DNA of 64,000 bases, taken from the NCBI GenBank assembly GCA_015179025.1, contig WHUX01000209.1, positions 1 to 64,000 on the forward strand, given 5' to 3'. The notes below the pieces were generated by a model that saw only the letters and a list, made by a program, of their open reading frames with translations, had not been told where the DNA came from and searched no databases. A program made the translations under genes and the position numbers. Below are positions 12,745-24,043 of this stretch, piece by piece. The number at the start of each line of letters is the position of its first letter. The stretch's first letter is position 1. This stretch comes from Terfezia claveryi. Taxonomy: Eukaryota > Ascomycota > Pezizomycetes > Pezizales > Pezizaceae.

Positions 12745-13565
12745 ATCCTGCCATGAGATTTCGGCGCTGGTTCATGAAGCGTGAATGGTATCATGAGGCT
12801 TCAGTTTGCTCGAAATGAGGGGGGAGGGTGGGGTCATGGTTTCTGAAGTTTTCTTCCTCTGGTGTCTGTTTTCATGAGCTTTACGGGATATCTCAGTAAC
12901 TCCTTCTGCGGTTCTTGTTGCGTCCAATACATTGCTAAAGCATGTGCAATTATTTTGTGGATTGCTGTGGTGTTATTGCTGGATTTTTCTTTTGTTAAAT
13001 TTATATTGAAAAGAAGAAGGTGGATTGTGGGTGAAATTTGTCCTTGGGAGCGTCCATGTGGATGAATAAGTTGCTTGTTACTGTGTCAAATAACAAAACA
13101 AAATAAATGTTAATACACAAACCATAGATGGATGAGCTCTGCGCGTCAGATGTATAGGCGGGGGGTGGAGATTCACACGATAAAATGTTAACCTTAATAA
13201 TGCAACTGCAGGCTAAAGACCTGAGCTTCACGTCCAGGCACTCTGTATGGGCAAAAGTCCTCGTAAAACATGCGAGGGTGATGGATGATCTTTCAAGCGG
13301 GGCCATACCATGGCCCCATGCGACGAGGAATGGCAGTGGAGTATTCAAAATGCTACTGAATCTAGGGTCTAGTAGGTCTTAAGAAACTCAGCAAGCAAGA
13401 TACTTAGGAGGGTTTATATTTTTCAATGTATGAAGAGGGCAACTTCGGCAAGACCCGTTACCCTCATGGGTCATCGATATGCAAGAGGGGAGCTGAAGAG
13501 AGCTAAGGCAAGCTTGATTTGATGGAAAGCCGGGACTAATTCGATTGGGGCACTTGATGGTACAG
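12745..13565. other. intergenic, no gene seen
   Basis: About 820 bp of 3' and spacer sequence between the MARVEL gene and the inverted-repeat element. Nothing recognisable. Confidence 0.5.
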
Positions 13566-13567
13566 TA

Positions 13568-13627
13568 GGGGTAGTCAATTGTTATTTGCTCTGATGGTTA
13601 TGTCAATAACGAAGCGCCTTGGCAGAG
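13568..13627 (+). repeat. left terminal inverted repeat
   Basis: Pairs with 14101-14161. Differences are few, chiefly GCTCTGATGG against GTTTTGATGG near base 28 of the repeat, and one indel near the inner end. Confidence 0.8.
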
Positions 13628-13760
13628 CTAAAATCCCAAAAACAATTGACCACCCCCACCCAGCGCTCAATTAAATCTTCAGTTAAGCCTGCTTAGTAAT
13701 ATCGAAATCAACTTCTCTCAGCAAACATCGAAATCACTCCCTCAGCTTCAAATTATCAAC

Positions 13761-13907
13761 ATGCCACGACTCACTCAGCGGAGAGTGTTGTTGAACAACA
13801 TTTCGGGGGTTATAGAGCGCCTCATACAGGTGCTGAAGCAGTCGTTCTACATCTTTCTTCACCCAATTTCGAACCCGATTGGCTTTTGGTTTTTCCGATG
13901 TCATTGA
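13761..13907 (+). CDS. 48-residue ORF inside the TIR element
   Basis: Starts MPRLTQRRVLLNNISGV and ends FWFFRCH. It looks like the N-terminus of a longer element protein that is cut off by a stop, consistent with a deletion derivative. I do not recognise the parent family. Confidence 0.35.
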   Translation: MPRLTQRRVLLNNISGVIERLIQVLKQSFYIFLHPISNPIGFWFFRCH

Positions 13908-14017
13908 TGTGTAGTGCGATGTTGGATGGTATTGGATGTTGAAGTGTTGTGTGGTGTTGTGGTGTTGGGTAGGTAGCTTGGCATGGTTTTAGGGTGTTAT
14001 GGCTTTTCCATTAGCTC

Positions 14018-14043
14018 GTCAAGGGACTCTTTTGTCCCTTGAC
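14018..14043. repeat. perfect 10-bp hairpin in the TIR element
   Basis: GTCAAGGGAC, a 6-nt loop TCTTTT, then GTCCCTTGAC: a perfect inverted repeat just inside the right TIR. It could be a subterminal binding site or an RNA stem. Confidence 0.75.
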
Positions 14044-14100
14044 CATCAAGCATTCCATAAAAATTTTCATAACGCCTTTGGCCAATCAGAGGTGCCAAGG

Positions 14101-14161
14101 CTCTTGCCAAGGCGCTTCGTTATTGACATAACCATCAAAACAAATAACAATTGACTACCCC
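14101..14161 (-). repeat. right terminal inverted repeat
   Basis: Reverse complement matches 13568-13627. It ends GACTACCCC and is followed by TA. Confidence 0.8.
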
Positions 14162-14164
14162 TAG

Positions 14165-14480
14165 TATTAGTCAGTGGGGTTTGATGAATGCAACATTTCT
14201 GACACCCGAGCAAAAGACCCATATTCAACCCGTCTCGGAGTCCGTTTAATAGTTTCTTCAATCAACTCTATCACAACATATCATCTATCCTCCTCCGTGT
14301 CATTGATTAAGTCCAAACAACCAGTTCCATACAGCAAAAAGCATTTCCACAATATCTCAGGTTGATAAAACATCTTCCCTACAGGTTCTGGCCTCAATCC
14401 CATTGGGGTGCATATTTGGCCATCCCCCCAAAAAAAGAAAGGGTTTATTTTTCCATGCACAAGTAATGCGAGGGTTATCA
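14165..14480 (-). pseudogene. eroded ORF next to the TIR element
   Basis: On the minus strand one frame reads GLRPEPVGKMFYQPEILWK, then GTGCLDLINDTEEDR, a stop codon, then YVVIELIEETIKRTPRRVEY and SFARVSEMLHSSNP before a second stop at the edge of the TIR element. Composition looks protein-like on both sides of the first stop, suggesting a decayed gene. No family recognised; it could still be chance. Confidence 0.25.
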
Positions 14481-15539
14481 AGGTTGTTGGAGCAAGGCCT
14501 GACCGCGAGGCCGGACCGCAAGAAGGCTCAAAGTTGTGCCAGCCAGACTTTGATTAACTACCAAAGCCCATAATATTTGGAGAAATAAGTTAGTTCTGGT
14601 TAGAGTAGACCTATCTTTTGGAACACCCAGTCGATATATGACGATCTCATTCCAACAGGCACTTGTCGAGACGCTTCGCCATCTCAGAATGGATTGGGGG
14701 CAACCTCATTGTGCCCGTGAGGAATGAACCAAAGATATTTCCCCCACGCCGCGCAATATGGTATAAGTTGATACAACATTCTAAACAATGCAACTAGTTG
14801 AGATAGCAATATAAGCGTCTGAGTTCAAAACGTTCATTGGGGGATAACATCTCCGGTCACTTTCTATCGCCTTTCCTGTGTGAGCCCATAGGGAGCGACT
14901 GGGGACTTTTGTTGTTCGCCAGTGACTTCGGTATTTCAAGGAAGCGGATAAGGGTTAATGTAGAAACGAAGCTTCGAAATCAAGTACTTAGGCATGGAAG
15001 CTTGAGTACTAGACTAGGTAGAACATAGATAGTATCTTCAATTTCCGTATCACACTGATGTATATCATCACACAATCGTCATTAAGACACTAGCTACCCC
15101 CACCCCAACACAAGCGTAAACAGGATAGTAAAAACCAAAGGCAGCTCAATCCAAACGAATGCTCGCAAGTTATAAACAATATAAACAGAGGCGAAAATCC
15201 CATCCACGTAATTCCCCCACAATATCAAAGCCAAAACAAAAACGACCAGCGCCTGAACCCCAAGGATCCGTAGCCTATTATTCCAAATCCATCACTCCAC
15301 CGCCAAACACATGAAACAAAGAAGGTATAAAATAAAAGCTCAAGAACTAAAGGAATTGAGGTAACAAAGATGGTGGATAAAATGGATAAACAAAAGGAAA
15401 GGTGTGTTTCCAGATCAGGGTAAGTGTGGTAACGAGATAACACAGGTATATCCGGTAAGGACGTAATATGGCATAAGGCGTTACATAAGTTGTTTTTTTC
15501 TTCCATAATCACACCGATTCTGTCGCTAAAGAGGAAAAA
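14481..15539. other. intergenic, no gene seen
   Basis: About 1 kb. It contains a near copy of the dispersed 15-mer at 14537-14551 (minus) and the 3' flank of PEX16. A 95-codon minus ORF at 15225-15512 looks like a chance frame. Confidence 0.5.
14537..14551 (-). repeat. dispersed 15-mer, two mismatches
   Basis: On the minus strand it reads AAGTCTGGCTGGCAC, followed by AAC as in several other copies. Confidence 0.45.
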
Positions 15540-16933
15540 TCAAAGCGTTGCCGTCGAGAAATAGTACTTATCCCAGAGGTACTGATAATCCTCCATCAAC
15601 CCCGCCAGAAGTCCAATAACCGGCTTCCCCTCTAATCTCGCCACCAAACTCCTCAACCACGGCCCCGTCACATTTTCATAGAACGCCCCCCTCAACACCC
15701 ACCACCCAATTGCCACTGCCCTCCTCTTCAACTCCTCTCTTTCTAGCGCTGTAAGCCCCTTCAACCCCCCGGGCACATTCTCCGCTAAGTCCCTCTTCGC
15801 CAATGTCCTTGCCGCATACTCCAAGCTCAAGCCAAGTAACCATGGCCTCCAGCTCTTCTTATCATGTGCCCACCTCCTCATCGCCGCGGCATAAATCACC
15901 GGGCGAAGGATGTGCAACACCTCAGCTACATACCCTATGCCTCTAACACGATGCAGGAGCTGGATGGGGGGCTTAATATCTTCAGCAGTAAGGACCTTCG
16001 AGAGGAGATATTGGCTGATATTTGCGCTGCTAGGGAGAGACGGGAGAGAAAGTCCGGTGCGGGGCATCTTCCATGGCTCTGGAGGTGGAGATGGGCAGGG
16101 GCTGCTCCCGTATTCAGAGCCAGAGGTATACCCAGAGTGGCTTCCGAGCTGGGACATAGATGAGGGAGAGGACTCAGTGGTCATACTCGCGGGATCGATT
16201 TCTCGCTCGGGCAATGGTGGGGTCAATAATGGCCGACCATTGGTCAACTTTAACAGACAAAGCCTGCAGAGTGCCTTAATCCCCTCCAGAAAAATGACTA
16301 CGTTCCATCGGATCTTCTCCCCGCGGCGGCGCGCGGTCATTTCCCACAGTAGTTCTGTGTATTGGATCATGGTGATAATGAGGGCAAGGCGCTTGTACAT
16401 TGGGGACTTCTGGGTCCAAAATTTGGTGTATCGGTTGTGAGGAGTTGGTTTAGCGCCAGGCCCGGCAGGAGGAGAGATGGCATGGCCCAGGAGAGAGTCA
16501 TGGTAGAGGGAGAGAAGCTGGATACCGCTGTGGACTGTATCCAAACAACTTGTCAGTGCATATTATATAACGCCCGAGCACAGTCAATAAATGCCTATTT
16601 TGGACAAAATACATAGTGGGGCGCGGGGCAGCGGGGAAAGGGAGGAGCAGTACAGTACTTACGTGACTCTGAAGCCAGCTCGACATCCTTAAATCGCGCT
16701 ACTGAAGATCATCAGCTCTACATTCCTCCCTGAATTAAAATTCTCCATATTTTTTTGCGACCGGGAATTATACCAGGGACTATATATGTCAGACTTCTGA
16801 GCGCCGACTCAATCTGCGACACCGCGTGCGCATTTTTGGTGATAAAATCTCCGTAGATATTCAGGTACGACCCAACACCTTTCCTGCTGCCGGACGTTGG
16901 CGCTGCCTCACCGTAGTGCGACGACATTGCCAT
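15540..16933 (-). CDS. PEX16: peroxisomal membrane biogenesis protein PEX16
   Basis: Peroxin-16 is a membrane protein needed to form peroxisomes and to bring in peroxisomal membrane proteins. Exons 16774-16933, 16663-16698 and 15540-16534 close to 396 residues. Signature blocks seen: YLNIYGDFITKNAHAVSQIE and SALRSLTYIVP, then RFKDVELASES across exon 2, IQLLSLYHDSLL, and RYTKFWTQKSPMYKRLALII with MIQYTELLWEM. The C-terminus has YVAEVLHILRPVIYAAAMRR, WRPWLLGLSLEYAA and GLMEDYQYLWDKYYFSTATL. A Ser/Pro-rich insert (about residues 180-240) breaks the middle. The splice into exon 2 gives VPARFKD where many homologues have PGRF. Start chosen as the only ATG before the first block. Confidence 0.93.
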
Positions 16934-17843
16934 GTAACTCCTTAATCAATGACCCTTTTAATAATTATTATTATTATTTCTGGGCCTTGCTGCCGCTGAT
17001 TGAATGGTTGAGATAAGAGAGATCTTCTGCTCGATCAGATGTGTGTCTGAATACCGGCAGTGAGAGAGACTAGGCAGCAAACCGATTCAAACTACTGCAA
17101 AGGAAGGTTCTATCGCAGTGGTGCCTGAATAAACCAGCAACTGTGCAATTGTTAAACGTTGCGAGGCGAAACGAACGGGATAGGACGATTTGCTGAGTTG
17201 TTGATGGACGACTAGGGGTGATCCAAAGAGAGGATGATTGGGAACTTGGCTCTCATACCGAGGTTGCCGCATGCGCTATGGTATGGCAAATGGGCATGTG
17301 GCGGTGTATGCAGAGGACACCATGTGCAATATGCAGCATAACAGGAACATCAATCGTATTGTTGAGCCTCAGCCCTGGAGTCCGGTTGCACGGTTGAATT
17401 ATTGGCCTGCACATGTAGAATCGCTTCCTGCACACCATACTCGACAATCCACCTGCCGGTGTGCATTTCAGAGACCTGGAGAGCATCAGATGCTCGACTG
17501 TTCATATCAGAAATCTTAGTAAAAATCGGGAAACACGAGACTCAGTATCTAATCTGCCTCAGTGCCCGACACACGGCGCTGGTGTTTGCGGGCCTGACAC
17601 CCAACTAACAAACTTTGTCTACATATCTCATCGACAAACTCCATTGCTTGGGCAATAATTATCAATCTGTTATACAACAGGGTTCGTTTAGTCTCAACCC
17701 GACCGCTCCTAGGGGTTCGTTCACATTTGGATCTCCGACCGGAGAAGCGTAGTACTCGATCTTTCCGGGTACTAGTGCCAATATCCTTATCTTTTCTCCC
17801 GAAGCCACAACTGGCAGCAGCTCTCCACTACTCGACTCTCAAC
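16934..17843. other. divergent promoter region, PEX16 / ubiquitin protease
   Basis: About 900 bp between the PEX16 start (-) and the protease start (+). A TTATTA-type microsatellite lies near 16960. Small ORFs here look like chance frames. Confidence 0.55.
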
Positions 17844-20068
17844 ATGGGCCCTCAACTCTTCCCACAAACCCTCGGTTTCCCCACCCCAATGCAACAAACC
17901 GGCCCTTCACCCTTACAGATTCTAATGGCTTCACCTCAACCGTTCGTGCCAGAAACCATTAAGAGGAAGGCAAATATCGGCATACTCGATGAGTCTGGAC
18001 GCAGTTCAAAGAAGCCGAGAGTAATGACTCTGGAGCAGTACAAGGCCATGAGGGCAGGTAAACCTTATATAATCTCATCTTCAGAAGTTCAGGAACAAAC
18101 AACGGATGATACCAGGAGGAAGTTTCCTACGCTTCAACTCACTTCTAAAGAGGTGCAATCATCTTCTTCCGAGGAGTCGACTCCAGAACCGGATGTTACA
18201 GCCGTTCCAGCAGAGGTAGGTTTGCATGCATCTGTACCTCGTAGGACAATATGAGCTCACAAGCTTCATTAGGTCGTACGCTCTGAAAAACCAACAACTG
18301 TAGACGAACCTGTGGGGGGTGGAAAGGAAAATGTAGCCAATTCTAAACATGTACGTTCATTGCCCTCTAGAGCTGGGTGAGTACTAACGCACCCTACTAG
18401 TTACCAAATCGTTTTACTGAGAGTGAAACTGCTCCCAGTGAGGACTCAGCGAAACTGGTTGCTTCCATTGAGCGTGTACCTGGGGCCCCTGCTAAGGTTG
18501 AGGAGCCTTCCTCGCCTGACGCATGTCGAAAACGTAAATCAGAGTCCCCCACCGAAGATGAACAGAGCCCTGCGAAGAAATCAAAAATCTTCGTAGAGGC
18601 CCCGGTTCTGGGAAAGAAGGTCATTACCCCTCTGAGGTCTCTCTTTTCCGAGAGCAAATTCGTGAATATATCTTTGGGCATTCCCTATAAGGCAAAAATT
18701 ACAAAGCCAGCAAATAATGTGGCATTAAAAGACACTGGAAGTCCCCCTTCCTTGAAGACCGCACAAAACGAAGTCAAAGCTGCCAAGGTTTGTTGTTCCT
18801 ATCACAATTCATTGTCTTTATCTAATTCTCTTCCTAGACTGCAGGTTCCTTTCTGAAAGAATTTCCGACCAAAATGCAAAACTTTACTGCAAAGGGGATC
18901 CCGAATAAAGGCCTGTTTTGTTACCGGAATTCAATCATCCAGGCTCTGATGCATGTTCCTGCCATACATGATTACCTGTCTAAACACAATCAGCCTAATG
19001 GTGATAAATGTAAAACTGCCCCAACCCCATATATGTGTTTGTATATTAATTTGAAAATCAGGCCCGTGTCCCGAAACATCATGCATTTGCTGCCTTCTTA
19101 GGGAGTTCACAAATGTCCACTTTTCGGACGAAAAAGGTATTAACAAGAAGCAGAAAGCTCTTGAGCTGATTGATAAACGTGAGACACCCATGCTTTAGTA
19201 GAAGCCGAAAGTTATTGACTATCAAGTTCCTAGTTCTTGGAGGAGACTTTGCAAAAATCGGGTGCCGCCATGAGCAGCAGGATGCGGATGAATACGCCAT
19301 TCGCATGCTTGACAAAGCTGTAGAGCAGCAAAAAAAGTGAGTTGCATATTGAATATTGTCCCCTCTTCTTGGGTATTTCACTGACCCGAACTAGAAGAAA
19401 TAAAAAGGGTAAAGCAGCCCTTGAGAAGTTACTGGAGATTACGACCACGCAAGAAGTTATTTGCAGTAATAAGAACTGCAAGCATCGGTCTCAGACTAAA
19501 TCGCACAACACAAGTCTACGAGCTAAGATCGCAGGGCGGAGTCAGGCTCCAGTGCGCTTGCATGATTTGGTTAATGATCTGGGGGCAACTGAAACTATCA
19601 AAGACTACAAGTGCGAAAAATGCGGAAAGCTGGGGGCAATGATCAAAAGACAGTTCACAAAGCTGCCACCGGCGCTCATGGTGCATGTCAATCGTGGGGG
19701 CAAAACAAACTTCCGCGGTCAGGCTAAGAAGCTCAACAACTGGCTCCAATTCGAGCCTGAGATGTTCCTTCAAACAAGTGACGGAGTGTCACATAACTAT
19801 GTGCTCAGGTCTGTGGTTTCACACAAGGGATCTACTCTCAACAGCGGGCACTATGTCTGTTTTGGGCGTAATCCTGACAAAACAACCTGGTCAATGTGTG
19901 ACGATACCACTGTAAGTTGCCCGGCCTTAATACTTCTAAACAGGCCATGGGAACTGACAACCATAGGTTCAGCAAATACCTGAGACAAGGTTCCGAGGCG
20001 GGAAGGAAGGGGGGCCAAAATTCTCAGCATACATTCTTATGTATGGAAAGGCAAATAATACATTGTAG
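17844..20068 (+). CDS. ubiquitin-specific protease (peptidase C19)
   Basis: Removes ubiquitin from proteins. Exons 17844-18215, 18273-18350, 18401-18787, 18838-19000, 19062-19178, 19234-19336, 19395-19911 and 19967-20068 close to 612 residues. The first 270 residues are Ser/Pro-rich and low complexity with KKPR/KKSK basic patches, probably nuclear. The Cys box is GIPNKGLFCYRNSIIQALMH, with the nucleophile Cys and an Asn five residues earlier at the oxyanion position; GLF replaces the usual GNT. Next come a Cys-rich stretch PCPETSCICC, GCRHEQQDADEYAIRML, paired zinc-ligand cysteines (CSNKNCKH, CEKCGK), and the His box NYVLRSVVSHKG...GHYVCFGR with CDDTTV. It ends AYILMYGKANNTL. I cannot assign a yeast orthologue. 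Confidence 0.9.
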
Positions 20069-22411
20069 TCTGATGACGGAGTAAGTGCATTGCCGCATTA
20101 TACCAACTTCTTTTGGTAGATGCAGTTCCTTGTGGCTTTCACCAGCGTCTCGATATTCCATTTCAGTCAAGAAAATTCTGCATTTAGCAAAGGAGAAAGG
20201 CATTTGGGAGTGAAGTAAGGCGAGTGAAGATTTGCTGCCCGGTAGGCGCGATTTCAGAATGGGGCGATGTTGTTTCCTGCCTCAGTACGTTACTGAAGGG
20301 AGTCGATGATAATGCTGGTATTCCGGTGTTTCATATCTCTTCATATTGATATTATTGGGGCAGGATCTCTATTTGGTGCAAAAGAGGAGTACATTTCTAT
20401 AAGGAGTTTGGTTACCTAAAAAAGTTGCTTGATATTGCTTGATTTTTTTCTTTTTTATTTTATTTTTTTAATTTTTTTTGATGGATGGGTTCAAAGGTGT
20501 CTCGGAATTGCTTTTATATTGCAACTGCATCCGGGTGGAGTGTTAATTGAGAAATAGAAGGGACAGGCTCAGTAGCGGGATGGGAAATGGTGTGGTGGGA
20601 TGGGAAATTGGGATGGGAAATGGTGTGGTGGGATGGGAAACTGGGATGGGAAATTGAGATGGGAAATTGGGATGGGAAAGTGGGATGGGAAAGTGGGATG
20701 GGAAAGTGGGATGGGAAAGTGGGGAAATGGCATAGGAAATAGGATGGGAAAATGGAATGGGAAGGATGGGCAAGTGGGATGGGAAAGGGACGGGGTGGGA
20801 AATGGATGTGTGGGAGCTAGGGAAATTTCGGATTTGGATAGACCTGGATGGATGGGCACCTAATTAGCATTCTGCGTTGCGTTTCTTGCTGTACAAACAA
20901 TATTTCCATTTGGTTTGAAAGACTCTCCAATCAACTGATGCAAGTTTCAACTGCAGATACAGGCCAAAGGTGTCGGACCATTCTGGGCCATGACAATCGA
21001 TATTGACCCTAGGTATTTGCTTTTTCCAACAACTATGTACAACATTCCGAGATACCAGGAAGCCAACATGAGACCACAACATTAGAGAGGGCTCGACTTT
21101 GAAGAATTCTCTCAACGTGAACGCTTTTTAGCCCAGCGAGCGAGCGACCGTCGACCTGACATGATTTTGAATATCTTAACCACCATAAAGCTAGATACAT
21201 AAAATCAAAAAATATATAGCTTAGAACATATCAGTCATTGGAAAACTACCGCTAGCCTTAAAGGTGTACGTACCAGTCATATTATTTTAGAAGCAGTTGT
21301 ATATGGCTCCCTTAGTAGCCACAACCCATGATAAGGCTAGACTTCGCCTTACCTTTTTTCGATATTCTTGGTCCTTTACCAGACTATCTTGGTCCTTACA
21401 TTTTAGGTACACTTCATTAGGAGGATTTCTTCCTCAATTTAATTGAGGAAAATTGAGGAGAATTGAGGATTGTTGAAGATGAAAAAAGCATCCTCACAAT
21501 TAGCAGGAGCTAATTGTTACTGCTGGAGTTACCTGGTATGACCTACCTTGGAATCACATACGTGTTGTCCGGGGTTTTAATAATAATTCGTCGTGGGTGG
21601 CACTCTACTTACTGGTACTAATTTCTAAGTATATAACCTGTTGAACTTGTTTGTAAGATAGATTTTTTATACCTATTCCCAAATTGCCTGTTTTTTGTTG
21701 TCCCACTATACCGTCCCCTCGCAAATGTCAAGATCGCTATGGTGGTCCGACACTTTTGGACCACATCTGTATAAAAGCTACAGTTTCAGATGTGTGCATG
21801 TTTTCGCCATACTTACTTTTGCGTCATGTTGCAGCTGACGAATTATAAAGTATTCCTGCCACGTGATCGATGCAGCGGCTCGGTTGATCTTCCTCATGCA
21901 GCGATGACAGTATAGAAGAGTATATTGGCAGGAGTATACAAGTTTCAGTACTAGTACTCCGGAGATTGAATTGCGCACTTGAAGTTGCTTGGTAGTAGGC
22001 TTACACAAGGACATGATGGTGTATTGAATGGTAGAGGAAAGACTGTGAGAACGGTCTACAGTCGTCAATAACTTTAGGCCCACACAGCTGCTGCTATTGG
22101 TAGACTTGATCGCGATCGTTATACATATCTGCAACATGGGCCTGAATGTATGGTCTGGCTCTTGCGTACTAAGCATGCTTATGAGTATCACGAGATTGAA
22201 AACTCGGCTTTACAGCTCACATCACTTTGGGTGAAACATAAGCTAGGTATCTCGATATGCAAAGGGTCATGGGATTGTCTGGGCATGCGGCAGACGACGT
22301 GATTAGAACCACAAGTCCGTCACGACCTTCATCACCACCACCGAATGCCAGATACATTATTTTATACAATTCGAAGTGCACAGAGCACAACCTACTTAAC
22401 TGTACCGAACA
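20069..22411. other. gene-free spacer with minisatellite and hairpins
   Basis: About 2.3 kb between the protease and TRM9. It holds a T-rich run near 20440-20480, the minisatellite at 20577-20810, a set of TTGAGGA inverted repeats near 21430-21480, and a GTGGTCC/GGACCAC inverted repeat near 21739-21762. No gene seen. Confidence 0.6.
20577..20810 (+). repeat. GGGATGGGAAA minisatellite
   Basis: About a dozen imperfect copies of GGGATGGGAAA(T/G)(T/G), 10-21 bp each, with some higher-order units that include TGGTGTGG. The strand is strikingly G-rich with almost no C. All three frames stay open across it, which is why spurious ORFs appear on both strands. Confidence 0.9.
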
Positions 22412-23573
22412 ATGTCTCAGTCACAATCGTGCCTCAGCTCAATTCCCGCAGGTACCGCCTCTTACGAGACAGAGCATGTTCACAAAGTCTATGAAATCAT
22501 CGCTCCACATTTCTCTGCTACAAGATTCAAGGTAACCTCCCCAGGATTTCTGTTTCCCCAGTGGTACGCCTGGGAGATGGTATTCATAATATACTCTCTC
22601 ACCTTATTCCCCGTTTTGTTTCTTCTACGGTCATGAACTCTTTTTTTCTAGCTCACATGCTGATTTCCTTCTTGTGCATATAGCCATGGCCTATTGTTGA
22701 AAATTTTCTCAAAGGATTTCCTGCAGGTTCTGTTGGGTTAGATATTGGCTGCGGGAACGGCAAGTACATGGCCGTCAACCCAAACATCTTTATCTTCGGA
22801 AGTGACAGGTACAGTCCAATACTTTGAAGCTACATGCAACCCTGCGCAGGTTTTGATGGTTTCATATATATTCTGAGATTTACGACACCGGGCGAATTGC
22901 TCCCCGGGCTATACTTTCTTCATATGTCTCATATACAAAATTCAACACTGATGGTGTTCATCTGGTCTTTAGGTCTCAGAACCTAATAGGTATTGCCTCA
23001 AAGCAACGGCATCACGAGGCCTTGGTCGCCGATGCTCTTGACCTCCCACACCCTTGCAGTAGGTTCGATTTTGCGATCAGTATTGCTGTTATACATCACT
23101 TCTCCTCGCAGGAAAGGAGAGTGGAAGCTATTAAAAGCATTCTATCGACATTGAAGCCAATCACGGGCAATAGAAAAGAAACTGGGGGCAAAGCTCTCAT
23201 TTATGTCTGGGCATTGGAGCAGAAGAGCTCGCGACGTGGTTGGGATGAAAATTCAGTTCAAGACGTCTTTGTCCCGTGGGTAATGCGAAAAATTTTTGCC
23301 GGTATGTCACCCTGTATTCCGCCCGCAGCCATGACACCTAAACAACTGACCCAACTGGCTGACACTGTGGATAAAGGCGCGGGAGATAAAATGGGTATGT
23401 CGACTGAACAAAAAAAAGCACACCAGACTGAGCAAACATATCAAAGATATTACCACCTATATCGACAGGGTGAACTAGAGAAAGACGTTTCTGATGCGGG
23501 AGGAATTGTTTGTGAGTCTGGGTACGAAAAAGACAACTGGTATGCAATTGTGCAGACCAAAGTGCAGGGGTAG
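22412..23573 (+). CDS. TRM9: tRNA wobble-uridine carboxymethyl methyltransferase Trm9
   Basis: SAM-dependent enzyme that completes mcm5U/mcm5s2U at the wobble base of certain tRNAs, working with Trm112. Exons 22412-22531, 22684-22808 and 22973-23573 close to 281 residues. Seen: SYETEHVHKVYEIIAPHFSA, then TRFKPWPIVENFL, SAM motif I GLDIGCGNGKY, FGSDRSQNLIGIA, ADALDLPHP, and ISIAVIHHFSSQERRVEAI. The C-terminal block QRYYHLYRQGELEKDVSDAG and YEKDNWYAIVQTKV is the Trm9 end. The first two introns are 152 and 164 nt. The central insert (about residues 185-225) is longer than in yeast. Confidence 0.93.
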
Positions 23574-24043
23574 CTGAAAGCATGTCCCGGGGTGTTGGAT
23601 CGAGAACTTTGAGTTTCATGTCGTTATTTCTTGGATCCCATATACCCCCACCCATGGGCATGTGCACGTCAATCGATAAACAGACGCGGTCACTTGATCA
23701 CAATCGATATCGGCTTCCTCCGGTGCAATGATCTGGTGGGGTAATAGATGACCGACCCAAGGTATATCGATACAGCTAGAAAGCAACGATGAATAATTGA
23801 GTGGATAATGGAAAGTGCAAAGCGAGATACTCAAACGGCAGAAGCTCATCTAAACCACCACATCATTGCATCATCACGGGGATACAATGCTGAGCGCTTC
23901 AAATAAAAATGCCGGCCACCTGGGTAACTCTCGAATCACCTCCTTGAATTGATCATTATATGTCTCGTTCTCAGCAACTTCCATGACAAATTATTTCTGC
24001 CTCATCGCCAAATTACAGTTCTTAGATGACCTGTGAACCGGGC
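23574..24043. other. convergent 3' spacer
   Basis: About 470 bp between the ends of TRM9 and the Myb gene; no gene seen. Confidence 0.6.

Larger units (their letters stand above)
13566..14163. mobile_element. TA-flanked terminal-inverted-repeat element, 594 bp
   Basis: The left end (13568-13627) and right end (14101-14161) are near-perfect inverted repeats of about 60 bp. Both begin GGGGTAGTCAATTGTTATTTG and share the block GTTATGTCAATAACGAAGCG. TA dinucleotides flank both ends (13566-13567 and 14162-14163), as in Tc1/mariner-type insertion. The interior holds only a 48-codon ORF and a hairpin, so it is non-autonomous. The superfamily is my inference from the TA target site; a different TIR family is possible. 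Confidence 0.8.

Noticed and set aside
20543..20863. ORFs on both strands across 20.54-20.86 kb
   Set aside because: Produced by the GGGATGGGAAA repeat, which keeps every frame open.
21778..22191. 137-codon minus ORF before TRM9
   Set aside because: No family features and no supporting signals; probably chance in the TRM9 promoter.
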